Part shown: one piece after another, positions 17,857 through 27,498 of the stretch
How positions within the stretch are numbered: position 1 is the stretch's first letter
Layout of the letters: each line of letters opens with the position of its first letter
Assembly (NCBI GenBank): GCA_016124525.1
Contig: WGNO01000034.1
Location: 1 to 63,843, forward strand
DNA length: 63,843 nucleotides
Direction of reading: 5' to 3'
Source of the DNA: Nostoc sp. RI_552
Lineage (GTDB): Bacteria; Cyanobacteriota; Cyanobacteriia; Cyanobacteriales; Nostocaceae
Made by a program: the position numbers and the translations under genes
The notes under the pieces: generated by a model
Databases searched by the model: none
Seen by the model: the letters and a program-made list of their open reading frames with translations, nothing else
Told to the model about the DNA's origin: nothing

Positions 17857-18552
17857 CTAGTTAGTCAGACCGTGTTCCAATGCGAAACGAACTAACTCAG
17901 TGCGGCTATTAGTGCCAGTTTTACTAAACAAACGACTGACGTATTTTTCGACATTACGGACACTGGTTTCTAAACGACGAGCGATTTCTTTGTTCATCAA
18001 GCCTTCAGCTACCAAATTTAAAACACTTTGCTCTCTGGGGGTTAAGTCAATTTTAAATGGGGCCGGAGATTGAGAAATTGCACTTCTTTGAGTCAACAAA
18101 GCCTTAATTTGAGCAATTTGATTGGCTAGTTCAGCAATGTCAATGGTTTCGCTTTCTTCACCAGTGGGTGTAGCCTTAGTTACCCGGCGAGACAGTAAAT
18201 TTTCAACAATTGCCACCAATTCATCTGGATCAAAAGGCTTCGGTAAATAGGCATCAACACCAGCTTGATAGCCCTGTATGCGATCGCCTGTCATACCTTT
18301 AGCAGTTAAAAATACAACTGGAAGTGTTTGAAAACGGGGGTCATTTCGCAGTTGTTTGAGGAACTGATAGCCATCCACCTGGGGCATCATGATATCAGAA
18401 ATTACTAAATCAGGTGTATTTTGCTGCATTAAATTCCACCCTTCACGGGCGTTACTGGCAACTTGAACGCTGAAACCGCTTTCTTGTAAGTAGTCTTTCA
18501 CGGCCTCCCGCAATCCTGGTTCATCATCTACCAGTAACAGTTGTGCTGACAT
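17857..18552 (-). CDS. NarL-type response regulator, Ycf29/Rre1-like
   Basis: About 231 residues from the ATG at 18552, which has AGGGAAA 5 bases upstream; a longer frame to 18582 lacks such a site. The receiver domain shows LLLVDDEPG, the phosphoacceptor in LVISDIMMPQVDGY, LTAKGMTGDRIQGYQAG and KPFDPDEL. The LuxR-type helix-turn-helix is LTPREQSVLNLVAEGLMNKE through VEKYVSRLFSKTG. The receiver wording closely follows the plastid ycf29/cyanobacterial Rre1 branch, a stress regulator partnered with Hik2 or Hik34 in other cyanobacteria (from memory, not tested). DNA-binding regulator is firm, the orthology less so. Confidence 0.85.
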   Translation of the reverse strand: MSAQLLLVDDEPGLREAVKDYLQESGFSVQVASNAREGWNLMQQNTPDLVISDIMMPQVDGYQFLKQLRNDPRFQTLPVVFLTAKGMTGDRIQGYQAGVDAYLPKPFDPDELVAIVENLLSRRVTKATPTGEESETIDIAELANQIAQIKALLTQRSAISQSPAPFKIDLTPREQSVLNLVAEGLMNKEIARRLETSVRNVEKYVSRLFSKTGTNSRTELVRFALEHGLTN

Positions 18553-18640
18553 TGAATTTTCCCTGTGTTTACCTCTTTCCAATTTAGCGAAAGTTGACAG
18601 CTATTGCTAGAACCAGTTGATGTTGAAATTGATCACTTAG

Positions 18641-18695
18641 TGAACTACTCCAACTAAGCTGACCCTGAGGTTGGAGCTTCTGTACTCACAGGCGA
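18641..18695 (-). mobile_element. Insertion-element end (IS605-type right end), copy 1 of 3
   Basis: On the minus strand the segment reads TGAGTACAGAAGCTCC, then CAGCTTAGTTGGAGTAGTT. Nearly the same string ends the TnpB remnants at 39945-40169 and 58448-58570. Here only the non-coding end survives, between the Ycf29-like gene and the glycosyltransferase. Confidence 0.65.
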
Positions 18696-18760
18696 ATGGA
18701 GCAAATGAGACTTTCACCCTATGTTTACGTTCCTATAGGTAGAGAATGACACCAATCTTG

Positions 18761-19723
18761 TTAAAGCCAATCAATGTTCTTAGCATTTTCTGGCAACTTA
18801 GCATCTCTTTGCCCAGTAAAACGTGCTCTAGCAGTGAACAAACCAATGGGAGTATTTAATAAATCAACAAAAGTAGCTTTACCCACCATCCCTCGCAAAA
18901 TATCCCTTGGTAGTTCCTTGAAAAACCAACGTGCCAAGCGATAACTGCAATATTGGGCTGTTATCTCCGGCATTAACTCTACACCGTGCAGTTCATGTAA
19001 ATAACGATTAGAACGCCCGTAGCGTCGCCATTGACTTGCTAATTCCTTGAGTGTGCCCCGGTGGCGGTGCTGGATAATTGCATTGGGGGCAAATTCTAAA
19101 CCCCCGATATTTGACCGCAGAATCCGCCAACAAATGTCGGCATCGCCACCAGTGGTAAGATATGGTCGAAATAAACCTGCTGTTTGTAAAGCAATGCGGC
19201 GAATTGCTAAATTAGCTGTTTGACCGTAAGGACAAAAGGAATTAGCAAGAGTATGCTTTTGGGATAAAGTTTCTTGACGCTCTGCGTGTTTTTCGAGGAT
19301 ACTGTTGCCTGGTAGCGCGGTAATTTCACCAGCGACAATTACCACACTGGGATCACTAAAAGGCTGGATTAACGAGTGTAACCATTGGGGTTGGGGATGA
19401 CAATCAGCATCCGTAAAAGCGACAATTTCACCCCCAGCAGCCCGAATTCCAATATTACGCGCAGCGTAAGAGCTTTGAATTTGGTTTTCCCTCAAAACAT
19501 GAATTACAGGGTTATTTTCAGTGTATTCTTTCAGGAGGCTCAAGGTGCGATCGCTACTGTTATTATCTACCAGTAAATACTCTAGTCGTTCTTGGGGGTA
19601 AGTTTGAGATAGCAAACACTTGATTAATTCTGGTAGATCTCCCTCACCGTTATAAATAGGAACAACCACTGATACCATTGGTAAAAAACTATTGGTAGTG
19701 GTTGAATCAACTACCTGATTCAT
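18761..19723 (-). CDS. Family 2 glycosyltransferase
   Basis: A 320-residue GT-A fold enzyme. The N-terminal SVVVPIYNGEGDLPELI is the nucleotide-sugar binding opening, LLVDNNSSDRT the second motif, and AFTDADCHPQ the metal-binding DxD near residue 98. RFRPYLTTGGDADICWRI-like sequence (FRPYLTTGGDADICWRI) carries the acceptor-side ED/GGD motif. C-terminal residues QWRRYGRSNRYLHEL are amphipathic and may touch the membrane; there is no full membrane helix. It would transfer a sugar to a lipid, polysaccharide or protein. It reads alone, convergent with nothing, downstream of the CtpA-type protease gene on the same strand (64-base gap). Acceptor unknown. Confidence 0.88.
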   Translation of the reverse strand: MNQVVDSTTTNSFLPMVSVVVPIYNGEGDLPELIKCLLSQTYPQERLEYLLVDNNSSDRTLSLLKEYTENNPVIHVLRENQIQSSYAARNIGIRAAGGEIVAFTDADCHPQPQWLHSLIQPFSDPSVVIVAGEITALPGNSILEKHAERQETLSQKHTLANSFCPYGQTANLAIRRIALQTAGLFRPYLTTGGDADICWRILRSNIGGLEFAPNAIIQHRHRGTLKELASQWRRYGRSNRYLHELHGVELMPEITAQYCSYRLARWFFKELPRDILRGMVGKATFVDLLNTPIGLFTARARFTGQRDAKLPENAKNIDWL

Positions 19724-19787
19724 AAAATATGAGTTTTATCGAGAGATGGGATTACTTACTAGTATTCCCAGTTGCAAATCCTCTGAG

Positions 19788-21125
19788 CTAAAATTTTAAA
19801 TTTCTAGCGCCGGAACTCACAGGTTGGTTACTGTGGGTAGCTGGAGGTTGAGCGAAGTTTTGACTTGATAGTGCAGCAATGGCTCTCGTATATTGAGGAT
19901 CGTTTTGAGTGCCAAGTAAATTTGGATTACTTGCCAGCTGACGCTGTTGTGCTGCTGTCAAGTCTAACTTGATATCTGGTACAATGCCCTTTTTATTAAT
20001 ATCTGTGCCATCGGGGGTGTAGTAGTGAGCGATGGTAACTGCCAAACCTGAACCATCTGCGAGTTGATGAACAGATTGCACCATTGCTTTACCAAAGGTT
20101 TGACTGCCAATCACTACAGCTCGTTTATTATCTTTAAGAGCGCCAGTCAAGATTTCACTAGCACTAGCTGAATTCTCATCTACCAGTATTGCCAAGGGAT
20201 GTTGAGTCAAAGCGGTGCGATTAGCCTTAGTTAGCTCACTTCCTCCTGCACGGTTAACAGTGCGGACAATCCCCCCCTCATCTAACCACATGCGAGCAAT
20301 TTCAATGCTGGAATTTAAAAGCCCGCCAGGATTTCCCCGCAAATCCAACACAAAAGCATCGACTTTTTGACTGTTTAAATCTCGAATAGCTCGGCGCATT
20401 TGCTCAGATGCATGGCCACTAAACTCCCGCAGCCGGATATAACCCACACGACGATTACCTTCTTTTTTCAGACCGTAACGCACTGTGGGCACTTCAATTG
20501 TTGCCCGTGTCAGATCCAAATTAAAAGGACTTTGCCCTATTCTTCCCAATTGCAGTGTTATGGGAGTACCAACTTTACCCCGAATTAAGTCAGAGGCCCG
20601 TTCCAATTCCATTTTGTGAGTAGATTGACCGTCAATTGCCAAAATCTCATCACCTGGTTTAATTCCTGCTTTCAGCGCGGGAGAATTTTCAATAGTTTCC
20701 AAGACAGTGAGGCGCTGAGTTTTGTCATTGATTTCCATGCGAATACCAATTCCAGAGACTTCGCCGGAGGTTTGACTGGTTAAAGCTTGATATTGTTGTG
20801 GGTCCATAAACCGAGTGTAAGGATCACCCAATTTTTGCAAAGCTTCACGAATTGCTACATAAGCTTGTTCCTGAGAAGAATATTCTTTGCTTAACAAGGT
20901 CTGCCTAGTGGCTAGCCAATCTTGTTGATTGAAGCTGCCATCAACATACTCACGATTTACCAATTGCCATACTTGGTCAACTAATGCTTTCGGGCTATCC
21001 TCTAGGGCAGCAAGAACGCAGCGAGTCCAAGCAGAGCCAAATACCGAGACAGTAGCCGTCGTGGCAATAGCTCCACCAATCAAGAGTGCTTGGAGTGGCG
21101 AGTAACGTTTCGCAGATTGGTTCAT
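19788..21125 (-). CDS. Carboxyl-terminal processing protease (S41A, CtpA/CtpB type)
   Basis: About 445 residues from the ATG at 21125 (MNQSAKRYSPLQALLIGGAI); the frame extends 14 residues upstream. An N-terminal hydrophobic segment (about 10-35) should export it to the periplasm or lumen. A PDZ domain follows (GEVSGIGIRMEINDKTQ to about residue 200), then the S41 protease core with the catalytic Ser in DENSASASEIL (near 318) and the Lys in QTFGKAMVQ (near 344). Members trim C-termini of exported proteins; one cyanobacterial paralogue matures D1 of photosystem II. Which paralogue this is cannot be told here. The tail is Gln/Asn-rich. Confidence 0.92.
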   Translation of the reverse strand: MNQSAKRYSPLQALLIGGAIATTATVSVFGSAWTRCVLAALEDSPKALVDQVWQLVNREYVDGSFNQQDWLATRQTLLSKEYSSQEQAYVAIREALQKLGDPYTRFMDPQQYQALTSQTSGEVSGIGIRMEINDKTQRLTVLETIENSPALKAGIKPGDEILAIDGQSTHKMELERASDLIRGKVGTPITLQLGRIGQSPFNLDLTRATIEVPTVRYGLKKEGNRRVGYIRLREFSGHASEQMRRAIRDLNSQKVDAFVLDLRGNPGGLLNSSIEIARMWLDEGGIVRTVNRAGGSELTKANRTALTQHPLAILVDENSASASEILTGALKDNKRAVVIGSQTFGKAMVQSVHQLADGSGLAVTIAHYYTPDGTDINKKGIVPDIKLDLTAAQQRQLASNPNLLGTQNDPQYTRAIAALSSQNFAQPPATHSNQPVSSGARNLKF

Positions 21126-21567
21126 GTATATCTTTGGAATATAGTTGTGCTGTTGACAGTTTAGCAATCAGGCTTTTGGGGATTTTTCAGTTGTTATACT
21201 TAACATTCACTTATGTTCCCCTCATTGTTTTCTCCTGTAATTCTCTGAATCTTTGATTAAAAAAGACTTCTGTGCCGATTAGGGTTTTTTGGCAGTCTAA
21301 TATGACACTTAGAAGTTACAGTAACGTTACCGTGAATTTATTGTGACACTTTTACATATATAGCCATTCCCATGTTAGTCAGGTACAAAGTTTTTTCGTT
21401 TTAGGGAACAGGCAACAGGGAACAGTGAATGAATTGGTGTGTACTTCATTAGAATTGGAAACGCTATATCATCTTGACATCCTATCTTATCTTTATAAGA
21501 TAGCACCTTGCCTAATTAATTATAGGTAATATAGAGATTATTTAACCAAGCTTTTATTAGCTGTGTT
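21126..21567. other. Divergent intergenic region
   Basis: About 440 bases between the protease and the YdcF-like gene. It includes AACGTTA-centred palindromic bases at about 21321-21330 and a short repeat GGGAACAG...GGGAACAG near 21411-21432 of the STRR kind. No gene is seen. Confidence 0.5.
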
Positions 21568-22293
21568 ATGAGATATAAATTTACAAAAAATTTGTCAGTT
21601 TCTCCCTTGTTCAAATTTCGTAAACAGTGGCAATTGCTACAAAAAATAGCTGGTGGTTTATGCATTATATTTGGTAGTTGGCTAATTTTTACAACTATAA
21701 CTCTAGTTTGGGCATCTTTTCAGCCAGTAGATGCCTTTTTTGTACTCGGTGGTAGTATTCGACGAGAAATTTATGTTGCCCAAAAAACACAAAAATATCC
21801 ACAAATTCCTGTTTTAATTTCTAGTGGTTCTGACCCTCCCTGTATATGGCTAATCTTTCAGCAGGAAACAGCAGAGTTAAAGAACATTTGGTTAGAAAAT
21901 TGTGCAAATTCAACTTTTGAGAATTTTTTCTATGGTATTCCCATTTTGCGACAATGGGGAGTACATAAAATCAAACTAATTACTTCACCAACTCACCTAC
22001 CCAGGGCTAAATGGCTAGCACAAATTCTTTTGGGCGCTCATGGCATTTGGGTTGAGCCAGACATGGTTTCAGAGCAAGGTGTTCCCGGTAATTATGAATC
22101 TTGGTGGAAAACTGGACTAGATGTAACCCGAAGCTTATTCTGGGCACTATTTAGTCATATGATCCGCCCACAATGCTCAAATTTTACAAGACTTGCTGAG
22201 GTAGATCTCCAAGTTTGGCAGAGCAAAGGTTTTCAGTGCGAACACCAGGGCCGAGTAAAATCTACAACTTTATATGGGAAACGCAGTCAATAA
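21568..22293 (+). CDS. YdcF/DUF218-family membrane-associated protein
   Basis: A 241-residue protein with one N-terminal membrane helix (about 28-50, GGLCIIFGSWLIFTTITLVW) and a DUF218 domain outside the cytoplasm. Domain marks are VDAFFVLGG, PVLISSGS, the STFENFFYGIPIL helix and KLITSPTHLPRAKWL. Relatives such as SanA and YdcF affect cell-envelope integrity, but the activity is unproven. The gene is ATG-started and monocistronic. Immediately downstream lies a tnpB remnant, only 4 bases after its stop, yet the C-terminus looks natural. Confidence 0.8.
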   Translation: MRYKFTKNLSVSPLFKFRKQWQLLQKIAGGLCIIFGSWLIFTTITLVWASFQPVDAFFVLGGSIRREIYVAQKTQKYPQIPVLISSGSDPPCIWLIFQQETAELKNIWLENCANSTFENFFYGIPILRQWGVHKIKLITSPTHLPRAKWLAQILLGAHGIWVEPDMVSEQGVPGNYESWWKTGLDVTRSLFWALFSHMIRPQCSNFTRLAEVDLQVWQSKGFQCEHQGRVKSTTLYGKRSQ

Positions 22294-22297
22294 AGGC

Positions 22298-22771
22298 CCT
22301 AAATTACTTGTTAAGCACTGCATTACTCATGAAATAGTTGTAGTGGTTTTTGGCTGAAACCAAGGACAAAAACAATCGAGCCAATTGGGTAAAACAACTC
22401 AATGTTTTTTCCAAATACCAACAGCTAAATTAAAGGAACGGATTAAGCAATTATGCTAGTAGTACTGCATCAAATTTGTTGAATTTGTCGAATCAGAACA
22501 ATCCTACACCAGTAAAGCTAGTTTTCTAGATGGTGATTTTCTACCTACTTTCGGCGCAAAAACTGAAGGGTGGGCACCAAGTGGAAACCCGATAAAACGT
22601 GGAATGTATCCAACTAAAGTAGGAAAACTTATCAACGCTGATTTAAATGGGGCTGGGAATATCCTAAAAAAAGTAGAGACACAAACCGTGGCTACTAGAT
22701 TTCGCATCTGGGAAACTAGAACTAGAAAGCTACACAGAGTGGCTTTAGCCCTCCGGGTAGTAACAGTTTAG
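22298..22771 (+). pseudogene. Decayed TnpB (IS891/IS1136/IS1341-type), C-terminal half
   Basis: One frame gives VKHCITHEIVVVVFG, a stop, NQGQKQSSQLGKTTQCFFQI, PTAKLKERIKQLC, two stops, then YCIKFVEFVESEQSYTSKAS, FLDGDFLPTFGAK, KRGMYP and LINADLNGAGNILKKV, in the same order as in TnpB. ESYTSKAS and NADxNGAxNIL are hallmark C-terminal motifs of this subgroup. The three stops lie at 22352-22354 and about 22455-22460. The N-terminal half is gone. The frame runs on to 22771, overlapping the 3' end of the opposing transketolase gene by 27 bases. Confidence 0.9.
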
Positions 22772-24670
22772 AACCCCCTCACCTTTAGGCAAGGAAGAGG
22801 TCAATTTTGACTTCACTGCTTCAACAATGGCATCAGCATCGATTTTCGCAGCATGAAGTAATTCTTGTGGAGTGCCTGAGCTTGGCATATCCCTCACCGC
22901 TAATTTAACTAATCGCAATTGGGAACCGTTATAAATGGGTGTGTTACTAGTACCCGCAAAAGCATCCAGTACAGCAGCCCCCAACCCGCCTTCTATCCAA
23001 TGGTCTTCCACAACAACTAAATTACCGTTACAATCTCTTGCAGCTTGATGTAATGTCCGCACATCAATAGGTTTAATTGAGTAAGCATCAATGACACGCA
23101 CTGTAATACCTTCGTTTTTCAGCCTGTCATAAGCCTTGAGTGCTTCATGTAAAGTAATGCCAGCACCAATTACCGCAGCGCAATCGCAATCTGAACTGCG
23201 AATAACTTTACTACCACCAATAGGAAACTCTTCATGAGAATCATAGATTACAGGTGTACTTTCTCTTGTAGTACGGAGATAAACAATGCCATCAAGGTTG
23301 CTCATCTGTGCAACTAACTTGGCCGTTTGATTGGCATCACTGGGATACAATACAATACTACTCCACACAGCGCGAAATGCAGCTAAATCTTCTAAACCCA
23401 TCTGTGAAGCACCATCTTGACCAATAGATACCCCACCATGAGAACCTACTAATTTAATATTGGCGCGAGAAACGGCTGCCATGCGTACAAAATCGTAAGC
23501 ACGAGTCAAGAAAGCAGCAAAAGTGGAAGCAAAAGGTTTGTATTTTCTTACTTGCAAGCCTACCGCAGCTGCCACCATTTGCTGTTCAGCAATGTACATT
23601 TCAAAATAGCGCTCTGGGTAAATTTCAGCAAAATCTTCAGCATAAGTTGAGTTACTCACCTCTGCATCAAGGGCAATTACATTTGGTTGTGCTGCTCCTA
23701 ATGCCACCAAAGCGTCTCCATAAGCTCGCCGTGTTGCCAGCTTTGTGCCTTTGTTGTAAATAGGTAGTCGCAATGGTTGAGCAACACCTAAGCTAGCTGG
23801 TTGTCCTTGTTCTTCTGGTTTATCCACTGAAATAATCAGATGCCGTGTACCACCTAACTCAGCAATCACTTGTTCTTCCTCATCCGGTTTCAGTGCTTTG
23901 CCATGCCAACCACCTAAATCTTCCAGAGAAGCCACACCTTTACCTTTTTTGGTGCGAGCGATAACCACCGTGGGGCGGTCATTAACAGCTACAGCAGCGC
24001 TGTATGCTTGATCTATCTCAATTAAATTATGACCGTCAATTTCTATCGCCTGCCAACCAAAGGCTCTAGCACGATTAGCATAAGCTTGTGTATTCCAACC
24101 TAGCTCGGTTTGACCCCGTTGACCGAGACGATTAACATCGATAATGGCAATAAGATTGTCTAAGGTGTAGTGTCCAGCATGATCAAAAGCTTCCCACACT
24201 GACCCCTCAGCAGTTTCACTATCACCCAGCAACACCCAAGTATGATAAGGTAATTGGTCTAAATATTTACCTGCTAGAGCTATGCCCACACCAATGGGCA
24301 ATCCCTGTCCTAAAGAACCAGTCGCGACATCCACCCAAGGTAAAATCGGTGTGGGATGCCCTTCTAAACGACTGCCAAAATGCCGCAGCAATTGCAATTC
24401 TTCATCACTGATGACTCCGGCTGCTTTATACATACTATACAAAAGTGGTGCAGCATGACCTTTAGAAAAAATTAAGCGATCGCTATTGGGATGATGTGGA
24501 TTGTCAAAATCATAGCGGAGATATTTACAAAGTAAAACCGCCATCAGATCCGCCGCCGACATAGAGGAGGTAGGATGACCAGAACCTGCAACGGTAGTAG
24601 CGCGAATACTATCAACACGCAACTGTTGTCCCAGTTCATGCCATTGGTGCACTTGCTCTTGTGTGGTCAT
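22745..24670 (-). CDS. Transketolase
   Basis: About 641 residues from the ATG at 24670, which has AGGAAA 6 bases upstream; the frame extends 15 residues further. Thiamine diphosphate binding is seen in GDSETAEGSVWEAFDHAG with the later IIDVNRLGQ, substrate His in GSGHPTSSMS and SKGHAAPLLY, and the pyrimidine domain in the second half (MYIAEQQMVAAAVGL, SHGGVSIGQDGASQ). It moves two-carbon units in the Calvin cycle and pentose phosphate pathway. The composition resembles the shorter, animal-like type, so it is probably a second transketolase rather than the main Calvin enzyme. The last ~20 residues (LTSSLPKGEGVLNCYYPEG) are odd and overlap an insertion-element remnant. Confidence 0.9.
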   Translation of the reverse strand: MTTQEQVHQWHELGQQLRVDSIRATTVAGSGHPTSSMSAADLMAVLLCKYLRYDFDNPHHPNSDRLIFSKGHAAPLLYSMYKAAGVISDEELQLLRHFGSRLEGHPTPILPWVDVATGSLGQGLPIGVGIALAGKYLDQLPYHTWVLLGDSETAEGSVWEAFDHAGHYTLDNLIAIIDVNRLGQRGQTELGWNTQAYANRARAFGWQAIEIDGHNLIEIDQAYSAAVAVNDRPTVVIARTKKGKGVASLEDLGGWHGKALKPDEEEQVIAELGGTRHLIISVDKPEEQGQPASLGVAQPLRLPIYNKGTKLATRRAYGDALVALGAAQPNVIALDAEVSNSTYAEDFAEIYPERYFEMYIAEQQMVAAAVGLQVRKYKPFASTFAAFLTRAYDFVRMAAVSRANIKLVGSHGGVSIGQDGASQMGLEDLAAFRAVWSSIVLYPSDANQTAKLVAQMSNLDGIVYLRTTRESTPVIYDSHEEFPIGGSKVIRSSDCDCAAVIGAGITLHEALKAYDRLKNEGITVRVIDAYSIKPIDVRTLHQAARDCNGNLVVVEDHWIEGGLGAAVLDAFAGTSNTPIYNGSQLRLVKLAVRDMPSSGTPQELLHAAKIDADAIVEAVKSKLTSSLPKGEGVLNCYYPEG

Positions 24671-25401
24671 AATGGTTTTCCTATGAAAATACAGGTAATT
24701 TATAAAAATCGACAATTTTGTGCCTAAGTAGAGCTATTTTCCTGTAGAAATTACCACCATACTTGCTGCCAAAACCAAGATGCTTTTTTTGAGTTTTATT
24801 GTTTAATTTTATTATGGTTGGTAATTTATCAATCACCAAGATTGCTCAGGAAGTATTTCACTCTTCCTTGGTTAACTTTAGAGAGCAAGAAGTTTAATAA
24901 CTTCTTTCTAATGGAATAACTACTCTTTATTTCTCAGGGTATATAAACAAACTTTTCTCTAGTGCGATCTTGTTACATTGCATATGATTTTAAGTTAGCT
25001 AATTTTTTGCAAAAAATAGTATTGATACGATTAATTGTGATAATATTGGCATTTGGTTGTTAACAAAATTATTTATTGTTAACACTCAAGGGTATTAGTG
25101 TATGGTTTATGATTTCTAAACCTAAAAAACCATTGCTAAAAACAACACAATAAATTTCCTTTGACCAACCTCCCCAGGAAAATTCAATCATTGCCAAAGG
25201 CTGGCATCATGGACAATATATTAGCATTAGTATACTTGTGATTAGCTTAATTGCCGCTCTGGGCGCTAGGCTATTTTAGTCGGCAACTTGAATATGCTCT
25301 GTTGTTTGGTTTGACCATCAATATTGTCTTGATACTCTTGTTAGTGGTAATTTAACTATTACTTCCTTGCTATCTTAAATTAATTGATTTTTTGATAAAT
25401 A
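24671..25401. other. Divergent intergenic region, AT-rich
   Basis: About 730 bases. The first 450 show only AT-rich DNA; the last part holds the broken membrane-protein frame at 25207-25358. Nothing else is recognisable. Confidence 0.5.
25207..25358 (+). pseudogene. Broken small membrane-protein frame
   Basis: Three adjoining frame pieces together look like one two-helix membrane protein: MDNILALVYL (from ATG 25209), VISLIAALGAR, then YFSRQLEYALLFGLTINIVL plus ILLLVVI and a stop at about 25356. Each switch needs a single-base change. No family is recognised, and hydrophobic frames can arise in AT-rich DNA by chance, so this is tentative. Confidence 0.35.
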
Positions 25402-27498
25402 ATGCTAAAATTATTCGCTGACCGAGGTGGTACATTTACAGATATAGTCGCTGTCACCGATGACCAGAGAATTATAGACAAACTCTCTAAACATCCCGAG
25501 CGCTTTTTAACCGTTCCTATCTCTGAGCAAAAATGGGTAATAGTCTATAAACTACTCTCAGAAAATCCCGAAAAATATCAAGATGCAGTTATCCAAGGTA
25601 TCAGGGATATCATGAGTTTATCCACCAATGAACCCATTCCCACAGCAGCCATAGAAGTAGTGAAAATGGGGACAACAGTAGCTACAAATGCGCTGTTAGA
25701 AAGAAAGGGTAGTCGCGTCGTTCTTGTCATTACCAAAGGCTTTGAAGATGCTCTTAGAATTGGTTACCAAAATCGTCCTGATATTTTTGCCCGTCATATC
25801 ACCTTACCAACCATGTTGTATGAACAAGTGATTGGGGTAGAAGAACGCTATGATGCCCACGGTCAAGAATTAACTCCCGTCAACGTGCAACAAGTCAAAC
25901 AGGATTTACAAAAAGTTTACAATGCAGGTATTCGTAGTTGTGCCATAGTTTGTATGCACAGCGATCGCTATCCTCACCACGAACAACAAATAGCGCAAAT
26001 TGCCCAAAAAGTCGGATTTACCCAGGTATCTGTATCTCATCAAGTTAGTCCCTTAATAAAAATAGTCAGTCGGGGTGATACAACAGTTGTAGATGCTTAT
26101 TTAACCCCAATTTTACGTCACTACATCAACCAAGTCACCAGTCAGTTACCCCAAGTCAAATTAATGTTTATGAAATCTGACGGTGGATTAGTAGCAGCTC
26201 AACAATTTCAAGGCAAAGATAGTATCTTAAGCGGTCCGGCTGGGGGTATCGTCGGTGCAGTCCAAACCAGTAAAAGAGCGGGCTTTAATTTAATAATTAC
26301 CTTTGACATGGGAGGAACCAGTACAGACGTTGCTCACTTTAAAGGAGAGTATGAACGCCAATTAGATTCCGAAATTGCTGGAGCTAGGATGCGAGTTCCC
26401 GTATTAGCAATTAATACCATTGCGGCTGGTGGCGGTTCAATTCTGTTTTTTGACGGTTCTAGTTATAGTGTTGGTCCAAAATCAGCTGGTTCAAATCCTG
26501 GTCCTGCTTGTTACCGTCGGGGTGGGCCATTAACGGTGACGGATGCCAATGTTATGTTAGGCAAAATTCACCCACAACACTTCCCCTCTGTGTTTGGCTT
26601 AAAAGGTAATTTGCCTTTAGATAAAGACATTGTAATTCAGAAATTTAGCCAATTAGCCCAAGAAATTGCAGATATTACACACAACCATCGTACACCAGAA
26701 CAAGTAGCCGCAGGATTTATTGCGATCGCGGTAGAAAACATGGCCAACGCTATCAAAAAGATTAGTCTTCAAAGAGGTTATGACGTTAGCCAATATACCC
26801 TGTGTTGTTTTGGCGGTGCTGGAGCGCAAGTTGCTTGTTTAATTGCCGATACATTGGGCATAAAAAAAATATTTTTGCACCCTTACGCTGGAGTTTTATC
26901 CGCCTATGGTATGGGATTAGCTGATATCCGTGCTATTAGAGAACTCGGAGTAGAACAGCCTTTAACGCCGGAATTAATTCCGCAATTACAGCAACAAATG
27001 AAGACATTAAAAAACCAAGCTAGCAGTGAATTAACCCCGGAAGGCATAATTAGTCAACAGCTAGTAGTCCAAAAAGTGAACTTGAAATACGAGGGTACTA
27101 CTTCAACTTTAAGCATCAATTTTGCTTTGGATATTGCAATCATGCGACAAGAATTTGAATTTGAACATAAATCTCGCTATGGTTTCATTCAAGAAGACAA
27201 ACCCCTAATTGTCGAATCTGCTTCAGTAGAACTTATTCAACAACTCGATACACCAGAAGAACCCTTAATTATTCCTACCCGGGGGATGAACCAAGTACCC
27301 AAAGCTGTAGGGAGAGTCAAAATGTTTACCTCTGACCAATGGCATGATGTACCTGTTTACCAACGAGAAGACTTGCAACCAGAAGACAGGATTAATGGCC
27401 CTGCTATTCTCGTAGAGAAAATTAGTACCATAGTCCTTGAGCCTCACTGGCAAGCAAAATTAACTCAACGTAATCACCTAATTTTATTCAAATGCTGA
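25402..27498 (+). CDS. hyuA: Hydantoinase/5-oxoprolinase family, A subunit
   Basis: A 698-residue ATP-dependent amidohydrolase subunit. It opens with FADRGGTFTDIVAV, the actin-like nucleotide-binding motif, continues with KMGTTVATNALLERKG and GILSGPAGGIVGAV-like sequence (SILSGPAGGIVGAVQTS), then FDMGGTSTDVAHF (second phosphate motif) and AAGGGSILFFD. Together with HyuB it hydrolyses cyclic imides such as hydantoins or 5-oxoproline using ATP. The length and both termini look complete. The B gene follows after 347 bases. The choice between 5-oxoprolinase (glutathione recycling) and hydantoinase cannot be made here; the symbol names the family, not the substrate. Confidence 0.88.
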   Translation: MLKLFADRGGTFTDIVAVTDDQRIIDKLSKHPERFLTVPISEQKWVIVYKLLSENPEKYQDAVIQGIRDIMSLSTNEPIPTAAIEVVKMGTTVATNALLERKGSRVVLVITKGFEDALRIGYQNRPDIFARHITLPTMLYEQVIGVEERYDAHGQELTPVNVQQVKQDLQKVYNAGIRSCAIVCMHSDRYPHHEQQIAQIAQKVGFTQVSVSHQVSPLIKIVSRGDTTVVDAYLTPILRHYINQVTSQLPQVKLMFMKSDGGLVAAQQFQGKDSILSGPAGGIVGAVQTSKRAGFNLIITFDMGGTSTDVAHFKGEYERQLDSEIAGARMRVPVLAINTIAAGGGSILFFDGSSYSVGPKSAGSNPGPACYRRGGPLTVTDANVMLGKIHPQHFPSVFGLKGNLPLDKDIVIQKFSQLAQEIADITHNHRTPEQVAAGFIAIAVENMANAIKKISLQRGYDVSQYTLCCFGGAGAQVACLIADTLGIKKIFLHPYAGVLSAYGMGLADIRAIRELGVEQPLTPELIPQLQQQMKTLKNQASSELTPEGIISQQLVVQKVNLKYEGTTSTLSINFALDIAIMRQEFEFEHKSRYGFIQEDKPLIVESASVELIQQLDTPEEPLIIPTRGMNQVPKAVGRVKMFTSDQWHDVPVYQREDLQPEDRINGPAILVEKISTIVLEPHWQAKLTQRNHLILFKC

